A stretch of 55,328 nt of DNA, from the NCBI GenBank assembly GCA_017618355.1, contig JAFZUL010000159.1:1-55328 (forward strand), read 5' to 3'. The notes under the pieces are model-generated. The model did no database searches and was not told where the DNA came from. It was given only the letters and a program-made list of their open reading frames with translations. Of this stretch, positions 8,686 through 16,887 are shown piece after piece. The position numbers were made by a program, and so were the translations under genes. Position 1 is the first letter of the stretch, and every line of letters starts with the position of its first letter. The DNA is from Muribaculaceae bacterium. GTDB lineage: Bacteria > Bacteroidota > Bacteroidia > Bacteroidales > Muribaculaceae.

Positions 8686-8747
8686 AATAAACGATAAACG
8701 AAAAACGAAATCCGATAAACGAAAAACGAAAAAACGATAAACGAAAC
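8686..8747 (+). repeat. Tandem degenerate ACGAAA/ATAAACG repeats immediately before cinA
   Basis: About 62 bases made of variants of ATAAACG and AAAAACGAAA run up to the base before the cinA ATG. The last unit is ATAAACGAAA at 8737-8746. There is no normal spacer between the repeat and the start, so the repeat occupies the ribosome-binding region. Confidence 0.75.
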
Positions 8748-9986
8748 ATGAATTATTCCACAATAGTAATAGGCGACGAACTGCTAATAGGCCAAGTCAC
8801 CGATACCAATTCGGGCTGGATTGCCCGCCATCTGTCTCCATTGGGATGGGAAACCAAAAGCGTAAAAGTCATTGCTGACGATGCCGACGAGATTTTCCGC
8901 GCCATTGATGAGGCGTTTGCCGTCACCGATGTGGTGTTGATGACCGGCGGCCTCGGACCTACAAAAGACGATATAACCAAAGCCACCTTATGCCGATATT
9001 TCGGCGGCGAAATGGTGCTCAACGAGGACGTGAAGCGCAACGTAGAGGCGCAGTTTGAGCGTCGTGGCATCCCCATGAACCGCCTCACCGCGGGTCAGGC
9101 GATGGTGCCCTCGTCGTGCCGAGTGATACAGAACGAGGCTGGAACAGCGCCAATCATGTGGTTTGAGCGCGACGGCAAAGTGCTTGTGTCGATGCCCGGC
9201 GTGCCGCACGAGACCCAGACGATGATGGAGCGTGCCGTCATTCCGCAACTCGTCAAGCGTTTCCACAGCGACCTCGACATTGAGTACCGCACCTTCGTTG
9301 TTGTCGATTATGCCGAGAGCGCACTCGCCGAGAAACTCGAAGCCTATGAGCAACAACTGCCCGGCTACATCCACCTCGCTTACCTGCCCAATCAAGGTAT
9401 CATCAAGCTGCGACTCACTGGCGCGCACCACGACCCACAGATTATTGCCGCCGATATGGAACAGCAATCGAAAAAACTGCACAAAATCTTGGGCAAAAGC
9501 ATCATTGCCGATAGCGACAAACCGCTGGCGATGATTGTTGGCGAACGCCTGCGCGAACTTGGCCTCACCCTCTCTACTGCCGAGAGCTGCACGGGCGGCA
9601 ACGTGGCTCACGCCATCACCGAGATTGCCGGCAGCAGCGACTATTTCATGGGTAGCGTGGTGAGCTATAGCAACGACGTGAAAGAGCGCGTGCTGGGAGT
9701 AGATAAGACCACCCTCGAAACATGCGGAGCGGTGAGTCAGCCCGTAGTGGAGCAAATGGCGTATGGAGTGAGCCAACTGTGCCGCACTCATTGCGCTGTG
9801 GCGACCAGCGGCGTTGCAGGTCCTGGCGGCGGCACTCCCGACAAACCTGTGGGTACCGTGTGGATGGCGGCAAAAGTGGGCGACATAGTAGTGAGCCAAT
9901 GCCACCACCTCCCCGGCGAACGAAAGCAAATCATCTCCCGCGCCACCAACCAAGTGCTCATCATGTTATTGAAGTTGATACAATAG
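8748..9986 (+). CDS. cinA: CinA family protein (nicotinamide-nucleotide amidohydrolase)
   Basis: A 412-residue two-domain protein. Residues 1 to about 170 form the MoCF/CinA N-terminal domain with IGDELLIGQVTDTNSGWIA and LMTGGLGPTKDD, associated with ADP-ribose pyrophosphatase activity. Residues from about 250 on form the PncC-type deamidase domain with TAESCTGG, VVSYSNDVKERVLGV and ATSGVAGPGGG, which hydrolyses NMN to nicotinate mononucleotide in pyridine-nucleotide recycling. Length and motifs are normal. It is a single gene whose start follows a degenerate tandem repeat; no classical ribosome-binding site is visible there, as is usual in Bacteroidota. Confidence 0.95.
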   Translation: MNYSTIVIGDELLIGQVTDTNSGWIARHLSPLGWETKSVKVIADDADEIFRAIDEAFAVTDVVLMTGGLGPTKDDITKATLCRYFGGEMVLNEDVKRNVEAQFERRGIPMNRLTAGQAMVPSSCRVIQNEAGTAPIMWFERDGKVLVSMPGVPHETQTMMERAVIPQLVKRFHSDLDIEYRTFVVVDYAESALAEKLEAYEQQLPGYIHLAYLPNQGIIKLRLTGAHHDPQIIAADMEQQSKKLHKILGKSIIADSDKPLAMIVGERLRELGLTLSTAESCTGGNVAHAITEIAGSSDYFMGSVVSYSNDVKERVLGVDKTTLETCGAVSQPVVEQMAYGVSQLCRTHCAVATSGVAGPGGGTPDKPVGTVWMAAKVGDIVVSQCHHLPGERKQIISRATNQVLIMLLKLIQ

Positions 9987-10036
9987 AAAAAGTCGAAACA
10001 AAAAACACATCAATAATTGTTTTGTTTCTTTTATTA

Positions 10037-10069
10037 TTTGGGGGATTCAAAAAAAACATTGTATCTTTG
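10037..10069 (+). promoter_or_regulatory. Bacteroidota-type promoter for glutamine synthetase
   Basis: TTTG at 10037-10040, a 21-base spacer and TATCTTTG at 10062-10069 match the -33/-7 consensus very well. The start codon at 10125 lies 55 bases downstream, so the leader is short. Confidence 0.75.
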
Positions 10070-10124
10070 TGGACTTTTAAGAACACAATACACTATTAAC
10101 AACTTATAAAACAAAAAACTAATT

Positions 10125-11630
10125 ATGATCAACGACGCTTTGGCATTCAATGCCAATGAATTGATTGCATTTCTGCAAAAGCCTAAAGAAGAGTTCACTA
10201 AAGCCGACATCGTGCGCTTTATCATTGAGAACGACATCGAGATGGTCAATTTCATGTACCCCGGTGGCGACGGCAAGCTCAAGACTTTGAACTTCGTTAT
10301 TACCGACCTCGACTACCTCGACACTATACTCACCTGCGGTGAGCGTGTTGACGGTTCAAGCCTGTTCTCGTTCATCCAGGCTGGCAGTAGCGACCTCTAT
10401 GTGATGCCTCGCTACTCCACAGCATTTGTTCATCCCTTTGCCGAGATTCCCACTTTGTGCATGCTTTGCTCTTATTTCGACAAAGACGGCAACCCTCTCG
10501 CCAGCGCTCCTGAGCAGACCCTCGCTAAGGCGTGCCGTGCCTTCAAAGAGGTTACTGGCATGGAGTTCCAAGCTATGGGCGAGCTGGAATACTACGTCAT
10601 CGACAACGACGACGAGGCATTCCCCGCCATTGACCAGCGAGGATACCACGAGAGTGCTCCCTATGCTAAGTATAACGACTTCCGCCAACTGTGCATGAAA
10701 TATATCGCTCAGACTGGTGGACAAATCAAATATGGTCACAGCGAAGTGGGCAATTTCACTCAAGACGGCAAGCTCTATGAGCAGAACGAGATAGAGTTCC
10801 TGCCCGTTCCCGCTGAGGAGGCTGCCGACCAGCTGATGCTCGCTAAGTGGGTAATCCGCAACCTCGCCTACCAACTGGGTCTTGACGTGACCTTTGCGCC
10901 CAAGATTACCGTCGGAAAGGCTGGCTCAGGACTCCATATCCACATGCGTCTGATGAAGGACGGCAAGAACCAGATGCTCGACGGTGGCGTGCTCAGCGAG
11001 GTGGCTCGCAAGGCTATCGCCGGTATGATGGACCTAGCGCCAAGCATCACCGCTTTTGGCAACAAGAACCCGACGTCTTACTTCCGCCTCGTTCCTCATC
11101 AGGAGGCTCCCACCAATGTGTGCTGGGGCGATCGCAACCGCTCAGTGCTCGTGCGCGTGCCTCTGGGATGGAATGCCGATGCCGACATGTGCCACCTTAC
11201 TAACCCTCAGGAGACCGACAGCAAGCGCGACACCAGCATTAAGCAGACCGTGGAGATGCGCTCGCCCGACGGCAGCGCCGACCTCTATCAGTTGCTCGCT
11301 GGCCTCTGCGTAGCCTGCCGCCACGGCTTTGAGATGCCTAACGCCCTCGAGGTTGCTGAGAAGACATACGTAAATGTCAATATCCACGACAAGGAGAACG
11401 AAGACCGACTCAACAGTCTTGACCAGCTCCCCGACAGCTGCGTGGCAAGCGCCGACTGCCTCGAGAAGCAGCGTGCCGTATATGAGCAGCACGGCGTATT
11501 CAGCCCCGCCATGATCGATGGCATCATCGCACAGCTGCGTGCCTATAACGACACCACCCTGCGCGCCGACATCAGCAGCAACCATAAAGCCATCAAGAAA
11601 CTCGTTGACACTTACTTCCACTGCGGATAA
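10125..11630 (+). CDS. glnA: Glutamine synthetase (type I-like, about 500 residues)
   Basis: A 501-residue glutamine synthetase. RVDGSSLFSF lies in the N-terminal beta-grasp domain; ELEYYVIDND gives metal-binding glutamates; GSGLHIHMRL holds the ammonium/ATP-site histidines; and TSYFRLVPHQEAPTNVCWG, then RNRSVLVRVP, are the ATP- and glutamate-binding signatures. It makes glutamine from glutamate, ammonia and ATP in the cytoplasm. The NLY-x-LPP adenylylation loop of proteobacterial GlnA is not seen near the expected C-terminal place (the region reads YVNVNIHDKENEDRLNSLDQ), so control by adenylylation is unlikely. The gene has its own strong promoter and a terminator 27 bases after the stop, so it is monocistronic. 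It is much shorter than the GSIII type also found in Bacteroidota. Confidence 0.93.
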   Translation: MINDALAFNANELIAFLQKPKEEFTKADIVRFIIENDIEMVNFMYPGGDGKLKTLNFVITDLDYLDTILTCGERVDGSSLFSFIQAGSSDLYVMPRYSTAFVHPFAEIPTLCMLCSYFDKDGNPLASAPEQTLAKACRAFKEVTGMEFQAMGELEYYVIDNDDEAFPAIDQRGYHESAPYAKYNDFRQLCMKYIAQTGGQIKYGHSEVGNFTQDGKLYEQNEIEFLPVPAEEAADQLMLAKWVIRNLAYQLGLDVTFAPKITVGKAGSGLHIHMRLMKDGKNQMLDGGVLSEVARKAIAGMMDLAPSITAFGNKNPTSYFRLVPHQEAPTNVCWGDRNRSVLVRVPLGWNADADMCHLTNPQETDSKRDTSIKQTVEMRSPDGSADLYQLLAGLCVACRHGFEMPNALEVAEKTYVNVNIHDKENEDRLNSLDQLPDSCVASADCLEKQRAVYEQHGVFSPAMIDGIIAQLRAYNDTTLRADISSNHKAIKKLVDTYFHCG

Positions 11631-11657
11631 CCTCCACAGCGGCAGCATAAAAACATC

Positions 11658-11700
11658 AACCGATACCCACGGCAACCAGCTCGGGTATCGGTTGTTTTTT
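11658..11700 (+). terminator. Rho-independent terminator of glutamine synthetase
   Basis: A perfect 11-bp stem (AACCGATACCC with GGGTATCGGTT) with a 14-base loop is followed by GTTTTTT, 27 bases after the stop codon. Confidence 0.88.
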
Positions 11701-11721
11701 GTCACCTTCCTCGCCTATAAG

Positions 11722-11950
11722 GAGATGTGTCAAAATGTATAATAGCTGCTCCTCTAAGATAGAGGAGCTGTCACGAACCACGAAGTGCTCGGGGAGATTG
11801 CAAAACACGAGTTGAGCAAAGCTCAGCGTGTGGTGCCGTAGGCATTGCAACTCTACCCAACATTGTGACTGAGGAGTATGATATATTGATTTTTTTCAAT
11901 TATTTACTTTTATCATACTCCCCCTTACCCCCTCTATCTTAGAGGGGGAA
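11722..11950. repeat. Degenerate palindromic repeats filling the gap between glnA and the DUF2975 operon
   Basis: This 484-base gene-free stretch (11631-12114) holds GATGTGTCAAAAT at 11724-11736, a palindrome at 11748-11768 (GCTCCTCTA / TAGAGGAGC) followed by CTGTCACGAA, an 11-bp perfect inverted repeat (GGAGTATGATA at 11873-11883, TATCATACTCC at 11911-11921), and a second palindrome at 11928-11948 (CCCCCTCTA / TAGAGGGGG) followed by AACTGTCGCC. No coding potential was recognised. The layout looks like the remains of small non-autonomous repeats. Confidence 0.65.
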
Positions 11951-12024
11951 CTGTCGCCAAAGGAGCATTTTGCTACATTCTCTTTTTTCGTGAAATGATT
12001 AAAAATTATTAAAAAACGAGATAA

Positions 12025-12059
12025 TTTTATCGTTTTTCGATAAATTGATTATATCTTTG
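12025..12059 (+). promoter_or_regulatory. Promoter and probable operator of the DUF2975/HTH operon
   Basis: TATCTTTG at 12052-12059 is a perfect -7 box. Just upstream, ATTTTATCG and CGATAAATT form an imperfect dyad around TTTTT (12025-12047), covering the place where the -33 box should be. A repressor bound there would block the promoter. The HTH protein of the same operon is the obvious candidate, which is an inference. Confidence 0.55.
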
Positions 12060-12114
12060 CCAGCGAAATCAATCTATTAACCCTCCCGAGCTCGGGTTTT
12101 TAAATTTATTTATC

Positions 12115-12597
12115 ATGAATAATAAAACCGTCAAATTTCTGAAAATTGTGTGTTATGTGATGCTGGCGCTTATTCCATTCTGGGTAATATTCTACGGCGT
12201 CCAGTCTTATTTTGTGCTAACCAATGGTACTGGCGAAGGAGTGATTCACTGGGACTCACCAATGATTGGATTAAAGCTGACGATGTTCATCGTCCACCGC
12301 ATCGCTTTACTCACCATGGCAGGTCTCTTTGCCGCCTTTATCATAAATATATTAAGGTATTTGAAAGATGGCACCATCTTTAACCGTGCCAATGTGACAC
12401 TGCTATGGATAATGGTGTGCGTGCTGCCCATCTACTCTTTCCTGAGTGATAACATGAGTATCGTATGCTCCACAAGCGAACATGGCGAAGTGGTGCTTAC
12501 TGACAATGTATTCCTCTATCCGTTGGTTGCTTTAATCATTGCATTCCTCTACAAGATTGCCTACGACGTTGCCGAAGAACAGAAACTAACCATCTAA
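12115..12597 (+). CDS. DUF2975 membrane protein
   Basis: A 160-residue inner-membrane protein with four hydrophobic segments (about residues 8-32, 55-80, 95-118 and 130-150). The pattern, ending with a cytoplasmic VAEEQKL tail and followed closely by a YozG-like HTH gene, is that of DUF2975. The family is common in Firmicutes and Bacteroidota and almost always paired with a small HTH regulator; its function is unknown, though membrane sensing or control of the partner has been proposed. It is first in a three-gene unit (DUF2975, HTH, outer-membrane protein) behind a promoter with an overlapping dyad. Confidence 0.85.
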   Translation: MNNKTVKFLKIVCYVMLALIPFWVIFYGVQSYFVLTNGTGEGVIHWDSPMIGLKLTMFIVHRIALLTMAGLFAAFIINILRYLKDGTIFNRANVTLLWIMVCVLPIYSFLSDNMSIVCSTSEHGEVVLTDNVFLYPLVALIIAFLYKIAYDVAEEQKLTI

Positions 12598-12610
12598 ATC
12601 GTTGTGCACT

Positions 12611-12823
12611 ATGATAGTAGTAAATCTTGATGTGATGATGGCAAAGCGCAAAATGTCGCTCAACGAGCTCAGCGAAAAGGTGGGCATAACCCTCGCTAAT
12701 CTCTCCATCCTGAAAAACGGCAAGGCCAAGGCAGTGCGCCTGAGCACGCTCGACGCCATTTGCCGCGCCCTCGACTGTACCCCAGGCGATATACTGGAAT
12801 ACCGCGAAGATAGTGATCAATAA
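12611..12823 (+). CDS. Small XRE/Cro-type HTH regulator, partner of DUF2975
   Basis: A 70-residue protein that is essentially one helix-turn-helix domain: MAKRKMSLNELSEKVGIT, then LANLSILKNGKAKAVRLSTL and LDAICRALDCTPGDILEY, the YozG-like pattern. The ATG at 12611 is preferred to a TTG nine bases earlier. It begins 13 bases after the DUF2975 stop. Such proteins normally bind an operator at their own promoter, and the dyad near 12025-12047 is a plausible site. The tail EYREDSDQ is acidic and very short. Confidence 0.88.
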   Translation: MIVVNLDVMMAKRKMSLNELSEKVGITLANLSILKNGKAKAVRLSTLDAICRALDCTPGDILEYREDSDQ

Positions 12824-12845
12824 ATAAAAAATATTCTCTAATATT

Positions 12846-13745
12846 ATGGTAAACAAATTATTAATGTTATTGGCAATATTCTTATTGCCACTGATTGTGC
12901 TGGCTCAAGAGCCTAGCAAAATCGATACAGTAAAAGTGATTGACAAGCCAAATCAAGTAGTGATTGCCGAGGATGGAGACCAAGTAGTGGTTAACGTCAA
13001 CGGGGCCTACCGTGACAAGGACTACAAGTATGAGTACCGCGCCAAGCCAAGCAGCAAAGGCTTTGCCACTGAGCAGAAAGAGAACCACTCGCTAAGTTAT
13101 CAGTTTGGCAGGTGCGACAGCACCCACTCTAAACGCAGCTTTGATGTGTTCATGAGCGACCTTTACGTGGGATTTGGAGGCAACACTGTTGAGCAAGGCA
13201 ACCGCGACATCATCAAGCGTTCAACGTTGGAGATTGGTATCCTCAATTTCGTTGGACTAGGTGTAAATCTCAACCGCACTCGACTTTCGCTTGGTATGGG
13301 TTTCAATTGGACAACCTATGGCCTGAACAAACCCTACATCTGGAACCGCAGCGACGATGGAACCGTTGGACTTGACGCTATTACTGGAGAGGCACAGAAT
13401 ATCCGCACTTCGCTATTGGTACGTTCTATGCAGTTCCCACTGTTGTTCAATCAGTATCTGGGCAAGCACTGGGACATCACCGTAGGACCTATCCTTAATT
13501 GGAACTTTTATGCCGATTTCAACACTTCCTACAGCAGCGGCGTGAACAACATTAGCGTAACCACACACGGACTCTACCAGCGCAAATTCTCGGTCGACGG
13601 CATCTTAATGGTTAGCTGGAAAGGACTTGGTGCCTACTTCCGCTACTCCCCGCAGTCGGTGTTCAAAGAAGGCTTCGGTCCTGAAATCAAAAACCGCTGG
13701 ACCCTAGGCATCACCATCCGAGGCGTAGGCTTCTGCGGAAGATAA
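12846..13745 (+). CDS. Outer-membrane beta-barrel protein of unknown function
   Basis: A 299-residue exported protein. Residues 1 to about 20 form a signal peptide ending at VLAQ. A short periplasmic-type segment rich in V, D and N follows. From about residue 95 on there are alternating strands with aromatic ends (VFMSDLYVGFGG, LSLGMGFNWTTYGLN, WDITVGPILNWNFYADF, LGAYFRYSPQSVF), closing with TLGITIRGVGFCGR. The layout fits PorT-like or outer-membrane beta-barrel families. It starts 22 bases after the HTH gene, so it is probably co-transcribed and under the same control. What the barrel carries or binds cannot be told. Confidence 0.75.
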   Translation: MVNKLLMLLAIFLLPLIVLAQEPSKIDTVKVIDKPNQVVIAEDGDQVVVNVNGAYRDKDYKYEYRAKPSSKGFATEQKENHSLSYQFGRCDSTHSKRSFDVFMSDLYVGFGGNTVEQGNRDIIKRSTLEIGILNFVGLGVNLNRTRLSLGMGFNWTTYGLNKPYIWNRSDDGTVGLDAITGEAQNIRTSLLVRSMQFPLLFNQYLGKHWDITVGPILNWNFYADFNTSYSSGVNNISVTTHGLYQRKFSVDGILMVSWKGLGAYFRYSPQSVFKEGFGPEIKNRWTLGITIRGVGFCGR

Positions 13746-13782
13746 TCCAGACTGCCACTAGGCACGCAATCAACCCTCTTTA

Positions 13783-13955
13783 GAGGATGTGTCAAAATAG
13801 AGGAGTCACACTACGCGTGAGAAATCTTTCAAATTATTCCAAATCTAACAAATAATTATTTTATTTAAAATCAAAGTATTAAATATTGTTTGATTTGATA
13901 TGATTTGTTCGATTTCTGCGCGAAGCGCACTAAACCAGAATTTTGACACATCCTC
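13783..13955. repeat. MITE-like element with perfect 16-bp terminal inverted repeats
   Basis: GAGGATGTGTCAAAAT at 13783-13798 is exactly the reverse complement of ATTTTGACACATCCTC at 13940-13955. The 141 bases between are AT-rich, contain no gene and hold an inner inverted repeat (AAATCAAA / TTTGATTT). The ends resemble termini of some Bacteroidota insertion sequences, and GATGTGTCAAAAT occurs again at 11724-11736. No target duplication was recognised with certainty. A palindrome CCTCTTTAGAGG (13775-13786) overlaps the left end. Confidence 0.6.
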
Positions 13956-14004
13956 ATTTTTTCAAAAAAAATGATTATGTGCGGGTATTTTGCGGTAAAA
14001 GTAG

Positions 14005-14012
14005 TATCTTTG
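14005..14012 (+). promoter_or_regulatory. -7 promoter element for dnaX
   Basis: TATCTTTG is a perfect -7 box 26 bases before the dnaX ATG. The -33 region is weak (TATGTG near 13976-13981, spacer about 23). It lies only 49 bases from the right end of the MITE-like element. Confidence 0.6.
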
Positions 14013-14038
14013 TGAGCGATAACAAAAACCTGCATATC

Positions 14039-15796
14039 ATGAGCGAGAATTATATAGTATCGGCGCGGAAATATCGTCCATCGAGTTTTTCTACTGTAGT
14101 GGGTCAAAAGGCTCTCACTCATACCCTTAAGACCGCCATCAAGAACGAGCAGTTGGCACATGCCTACCTATTTTGTGGTCCTCGCGGTGTGGGCAAGACT
14201 ACCTGCGCGCGCATCTTTGCCAAGGCCATCAACTGCGAGCATCTGGGCGCCGACGGCGAGCCATGCAACGAATGCGAGTCATGTCAGGCTTTCAATGAGC
14301 AGCGCTCCTACAACATCCTGGAGCTTGACGCCGCGAGCAACAACTCGGTGGAAGACATCCGCAACCTCACCGACCAGGTGCTTGTTCCTCCCCAGATAGG
14401 CCGCTACCGCGTGTTTATCATCGATGAGGTTCACATGCTGTCGCAGGCGGCGTTCAACGCGTTCCTGAAGACCCTCGAGGAGCCGCCTCACTATGCCATT
14501 TTCATTCTCGCCACCACCGAGAAGCAGAAGATTATCCCCACTATTCTGTCGCGCTGCCAGATTTATGACTTCGCACGCATCACGGTGCCCGACATCGTGG
14601 AGCAACTGCAGTATATCTGCCAGGATAAGGGTGTGACCGCCGAGCCGTCGGCGTTGAATGTGATTGCCCAGAAAGCCGATGGCGCGATGCGCGATGCCCT
14701 GTCGATTTTTGACCAGGTGCTTGCCTCGAGCGAGGGAAACATCACCTATCAGGCCGCTATTGAGAACCTCAACGTTCTCGACTATGACTACTACTTCCGA
14801 CTCGACGAGGCGTTCCTCACTGGCGACGTGCCTCAATCGCTGCTCATCTACAAGGAAATCAGGGACAACGGCTTTGACTCGTTGTTCTTCATCAATGGTC
14901 TGGCTCAACACCTGCGCGATCTGATGGTTGCCAGCACTCCCCAAACGGTTGGTCTGCTGGAGATGAACAACGACATCGCTCAGCGTCATGTGACACAGGC
15001 AGCTAAGTTCAACAACCGCTTCTTCTATATGGCGATGGACTTGTGTAACAGCTGTGACTTGCAGTACCGCGAGACGAGCAACAAGCAGTTTGTGGTCGAG
15101 CTCACGCTTATCAAGCTGTGCCAACTCATGGGCGGCACGCCAGTGCAGCAACCAGCACAACCTAAAGTTCAAAAGATAACCGCCGCTCCAGCACAAGCCG
15201 CTCCAGCTCCCGCCACACCGCAGCCTGCGGCTCAACAAGCAACCGCTCAACCAGCGGCTCAAGCGGCACCTGTTCAGGCGCCCACTCCCACACAACCAAA
15301 GCCACAATTTTCAACTCCATCCAAACCGGCTGCAATCCCTAAGCCAGTTGCAGCTGCTCCGCGCATACTCATAAACAAGCAACCGCAATCCGCTGCCACC
15401 AGTGACGCCCCTAAAGCCGCCACACCAAGCCACACCACTCAGTTCACCGCCGAGCAGCTTGTTGAGGCATGGAAGCACTACATAGAGCAAAATCCAGGCG
15501 AAATAATACTGCTGAGCGCAATGCGCAACTCGTTGCCTCAAAAGGTCAACGACACCACCTATCTAATTGAAGTAGAAAACACTGCACAGGTAGAAGCCAT
15601 CAACAGCAATATGACCAAGTTGCTGCAATTCCTGCGCAACGAGGTGGGCAATGACATGGTGGCTCTTGAAACCAAGATTTCGCCAAAGGGAGTCTCTACG
15701 ATGGCAAAGACCGACCGCGAGATTGTCGCCGACATGCGCCAGCGCAACCCCGAATTCAACAAAATAGTTAATGACTTCCAGCTAACGCTTAGTTAA
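14039..15796 (+). CDS. dnaX: DNA polymerase III subunit gamma/tau
   Basis: A 585-residue clamp-loader ATPase. Walker A GPRGVGKTT is at residues 47-55, the zinc-binding module is CEHLGADGEPCNECESC, Walker B is FIIDEVHMLS, and sensor 1 lies in LATTEKQKIIPTILSRC. Domain III follows, then a linker of about 90 residues rich in Pro, Ala and Gln (roughly 385-475), and a C-terminal domain that would bind the polymerase alpha subunit. It loads the sliding clamp at the replication fork. No slippery A-rich frameshift site for a separate gamma form was noticed. The ATG at 14039 follows the -7 box by 26 bases; an in-frame start 96 bases upstream would precede the promoter. It converges with dapF. Confidence 0.96.
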   Translation: MSENYIVSARKYRPSSFSTVVGQKALTHTLKTAIKNEQLAHAYLFCGPRGVGKTTCARIFAKAINCEHLGADGEPCNECESCQAFNEQRSYNILELDAASNNSVEDIRNLTDQVLVPPQIGRYRVFIIDEVHMLSQAAFNAFLKTLEEPPHYAIFILATTEKQKIIPTILSRCQIYDFARITVPDIVEQLQYICQDKGVTAEPSALNVIAQKADGAMRDALSIFDQVLASSEGNITYQAAIENLNVLDYDYYFRLDEAFLTGDVPQSLLIYKEIRDNGFDSLFFINGLAQHLRDLMVASTPQTVGLLEMNNDIAQRHVTQAAKFNNRFFYMAMDLCNSCDLQYRETSNKQFVVELTLIKLCQLMGGTPVQQPAQPKVQKITAAPAQAAPAPATPQPAAQQATAQPAAQAAPVQAPTPTQPKPQFSTPSKPAAIPKPVAAAPRILINKQPQSAATSDAPKAATPSHTTQFTAEQLVEAWKHYIEQNPGEIILLSAMRNSLPQKVNDTTYLIEVENTAQVEAINSNMTKLLQFLRNEVGNDMVALETKISPKGVSTMAKTDREIVADMRQRNPEFNKIVNDFQLTLS

Positions 15797-15837
15797 TGTT
15801 GAATTAAACGTAATCATAAACTTATTATCACACAAAA

Positions 15838-15865
15838 AACGTCGCCTCGGAATTGTGGCGACGTT
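15838..15865 (-). terminator. Terminator between dnaX and dapF, best for dapF
   Basis: AACGTCGCC and GGCGACGTT make a perfect 9-bp stem with a 10-base loop. On the minus strand it is followed by a T-rich run (the plus strand reads CACAAAAAAC just to the left), so it ends dapF transcripts. On the plus strand only a weak T-rich tail follows. Confidence 0.75.
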
Positions 15866-15887
15866 AATTATTCATTGTCATTGTGCA
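15866..15887. repeat. Short phrase repeat next to the dapF stop
   Basis: TTCATTGTCATTGTGCATTA repeats the unit CATTGT with variation right up to the dapF stop codon. It resembles the phrase after the SDR gene near 4882, read on the opposite strand. Confidence 0.4.
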
Positions 15888-16706
15888 TTATAGAGGCAAC
15901 TCGATGTCGCCTTCGAAGACTTCGGTGGCGGGGCCACGCATGTAGATGTGATTATTGCTCTCGCGCCACTCTATCTCGAGTGAGCCGCCATCCATTACGA
16001 TAGTCGCCTTGCGAGCGGTGCGTCCTGTGAGTGCAGCTGCCACCAAAGTGGCGCTGGCTCCTGTGCCGCACGCCATAGTGATGCCGCTGCCACGTTCCCA
16101 CACACGCATCCTAATCTCACTTGGGCTAATCACCTGTGCAAATTCAATGTTGCATCGCTGTGGAAAGCGTGAGTGGAACTCCAATTCAGGTCCCACTTTC
16201 GCGAGATCGATGGCCTCAACATCGTCAACAAAAATCACATAATTAGGATTTCCTATCGACACAAACACCCCTTCGGGTAACGGTTCGCCCTCGGTCAGGA
16301 ATTGGGTGGCGTCATCGAGCACAGGCTCCATTAGATCGACGGCCACGCTCTGCACTTTGTCATTGTCGTCAACGTCGAGATACAGCATCTTGATGCCGGC
16401 ACGCGTGAGCAGACTGATGGTGGTCTTGCGGGTGAGGCCGCGCTCATAGACATACTTTGCGACACATCGGCTTGCATTACCGCACATCTGCCCCTCAAGG
16501 CCGTCGGCGTTAATGATGCGCATGGTAAAATCAGCTTCGGGCGAGCGGCCAATCAGTATCAAGCCGTCGCTGCCTATTCCTGTGTGCGGCTTGCTCCACG
16601 CAATCGACGCTTTACTCGGGTCGGGGATAGTGTTAAACTCGGTATCAACATAGATATAGTCATTACCCAAACCATGCATTTTCACAAAATGTATCTTCTT
16701 TTCCAT
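15888..16706 (-). CDS. dapF: Diaminopimelate epimerase
   Basis: A 272-residue enzyme of normal length. KMHGLGNDYIYVD begins the first domain; MCGNASRCVAKY carries the first catalytic cysteine, and ACGTGASATLVAA the second; FVSIGNPNYVIF and WERGSGIT are further family signatures. It interconverts LL- and meso-diaminopimelate without cofactor, giving the cross-linking residue of the cell wall and the precursor of lysine. The start at 16706 (MEKKIHFVK) was preferred to one 30 bases upstream because the family begins there; both lie after the promoter. It converges with dnaX and shares a terminator region with it. Confidence 0.96.
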   Translation of the reverse strand: MEKKIHFVKMHGLGNDYIYVDTEFNTIPDPSKASIAWSKPHTGIGSDGLILIGRSPEADFTMRIINADGLEGQMCGNASRCVAKYVYERGLTRKTTISLLTRAGIKMLYLDVDDNDKVQSVAVDLMEPVLDDATQFLTEGEPLPEGVFVSIGNPNYVIFVDDVEAIDLAKVGPELEFHSRFPQRCNIEFAQVISPSEIRMRVWERGSGITMACGTGASATLVAAALTGRTARKATIVMDGGSLEIEWRESNNHIYMRGPATEVFEGDIELPL

Positions 16707-16766
16707 GCCGCAAATATCTATTATGTTTTCAAACATTTTTTTCTACTACCCTTAGTCTCACATGTG

Positions 16767-16798
16767 CAAAGGTAATGCTTTAAAATGATATCAACAAA
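16767..16798 (-). promoter_or_regulatory. Bacteroidota-type promoter for dapF
   Basis: On the minus strand TTTG (plus 16795-16798), a 20-base spacer and TACCTTTG (plus 16767-16774) match the -33/-7 consensus. The start codon at 16706 is 60 bases downstream. Confidence 0.72.
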
Positions 16799-16860
16799 CA
16801 AGTGTGTTTTTTTAATATGGTTTTGAATTGCTGGTAATGGGTAATTTTGCCACATCATTC

Positions 16861-16887
16861 TATAAACGAACAACGATAAACGAAATC
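16861..16887 (+). repeat. ACGAAA/ATAAACGAAA phrase directly before the gene at 16888
   Basis: ATAAACGAACAACG, then ATAAACGAAA (16876-16885), ends two bases before the ATG. It is the same phrase that precedes cinA at 8686-8747. Confidence 0.65.

Noticed and set aside
8988-9953. 321-codon open frame opposite cinA
   Set aside because: Rich in His and Ala, as expected from the antisense of a GC-biased gene; cinA motifs on the other strand are complete.
13943-14038. Extended N-terminus of DnaX
   Set aside because: It would run through the -7 box and the end of the MITE-like element; the family starts at 14039.
14279-15307. Long open frame (342 codons) opposite dnaX
   Set aside because: It mirrors the GC-biased third positions of dnaX, starts and ends inside it and shows no family feature; dnaX itself is certain.
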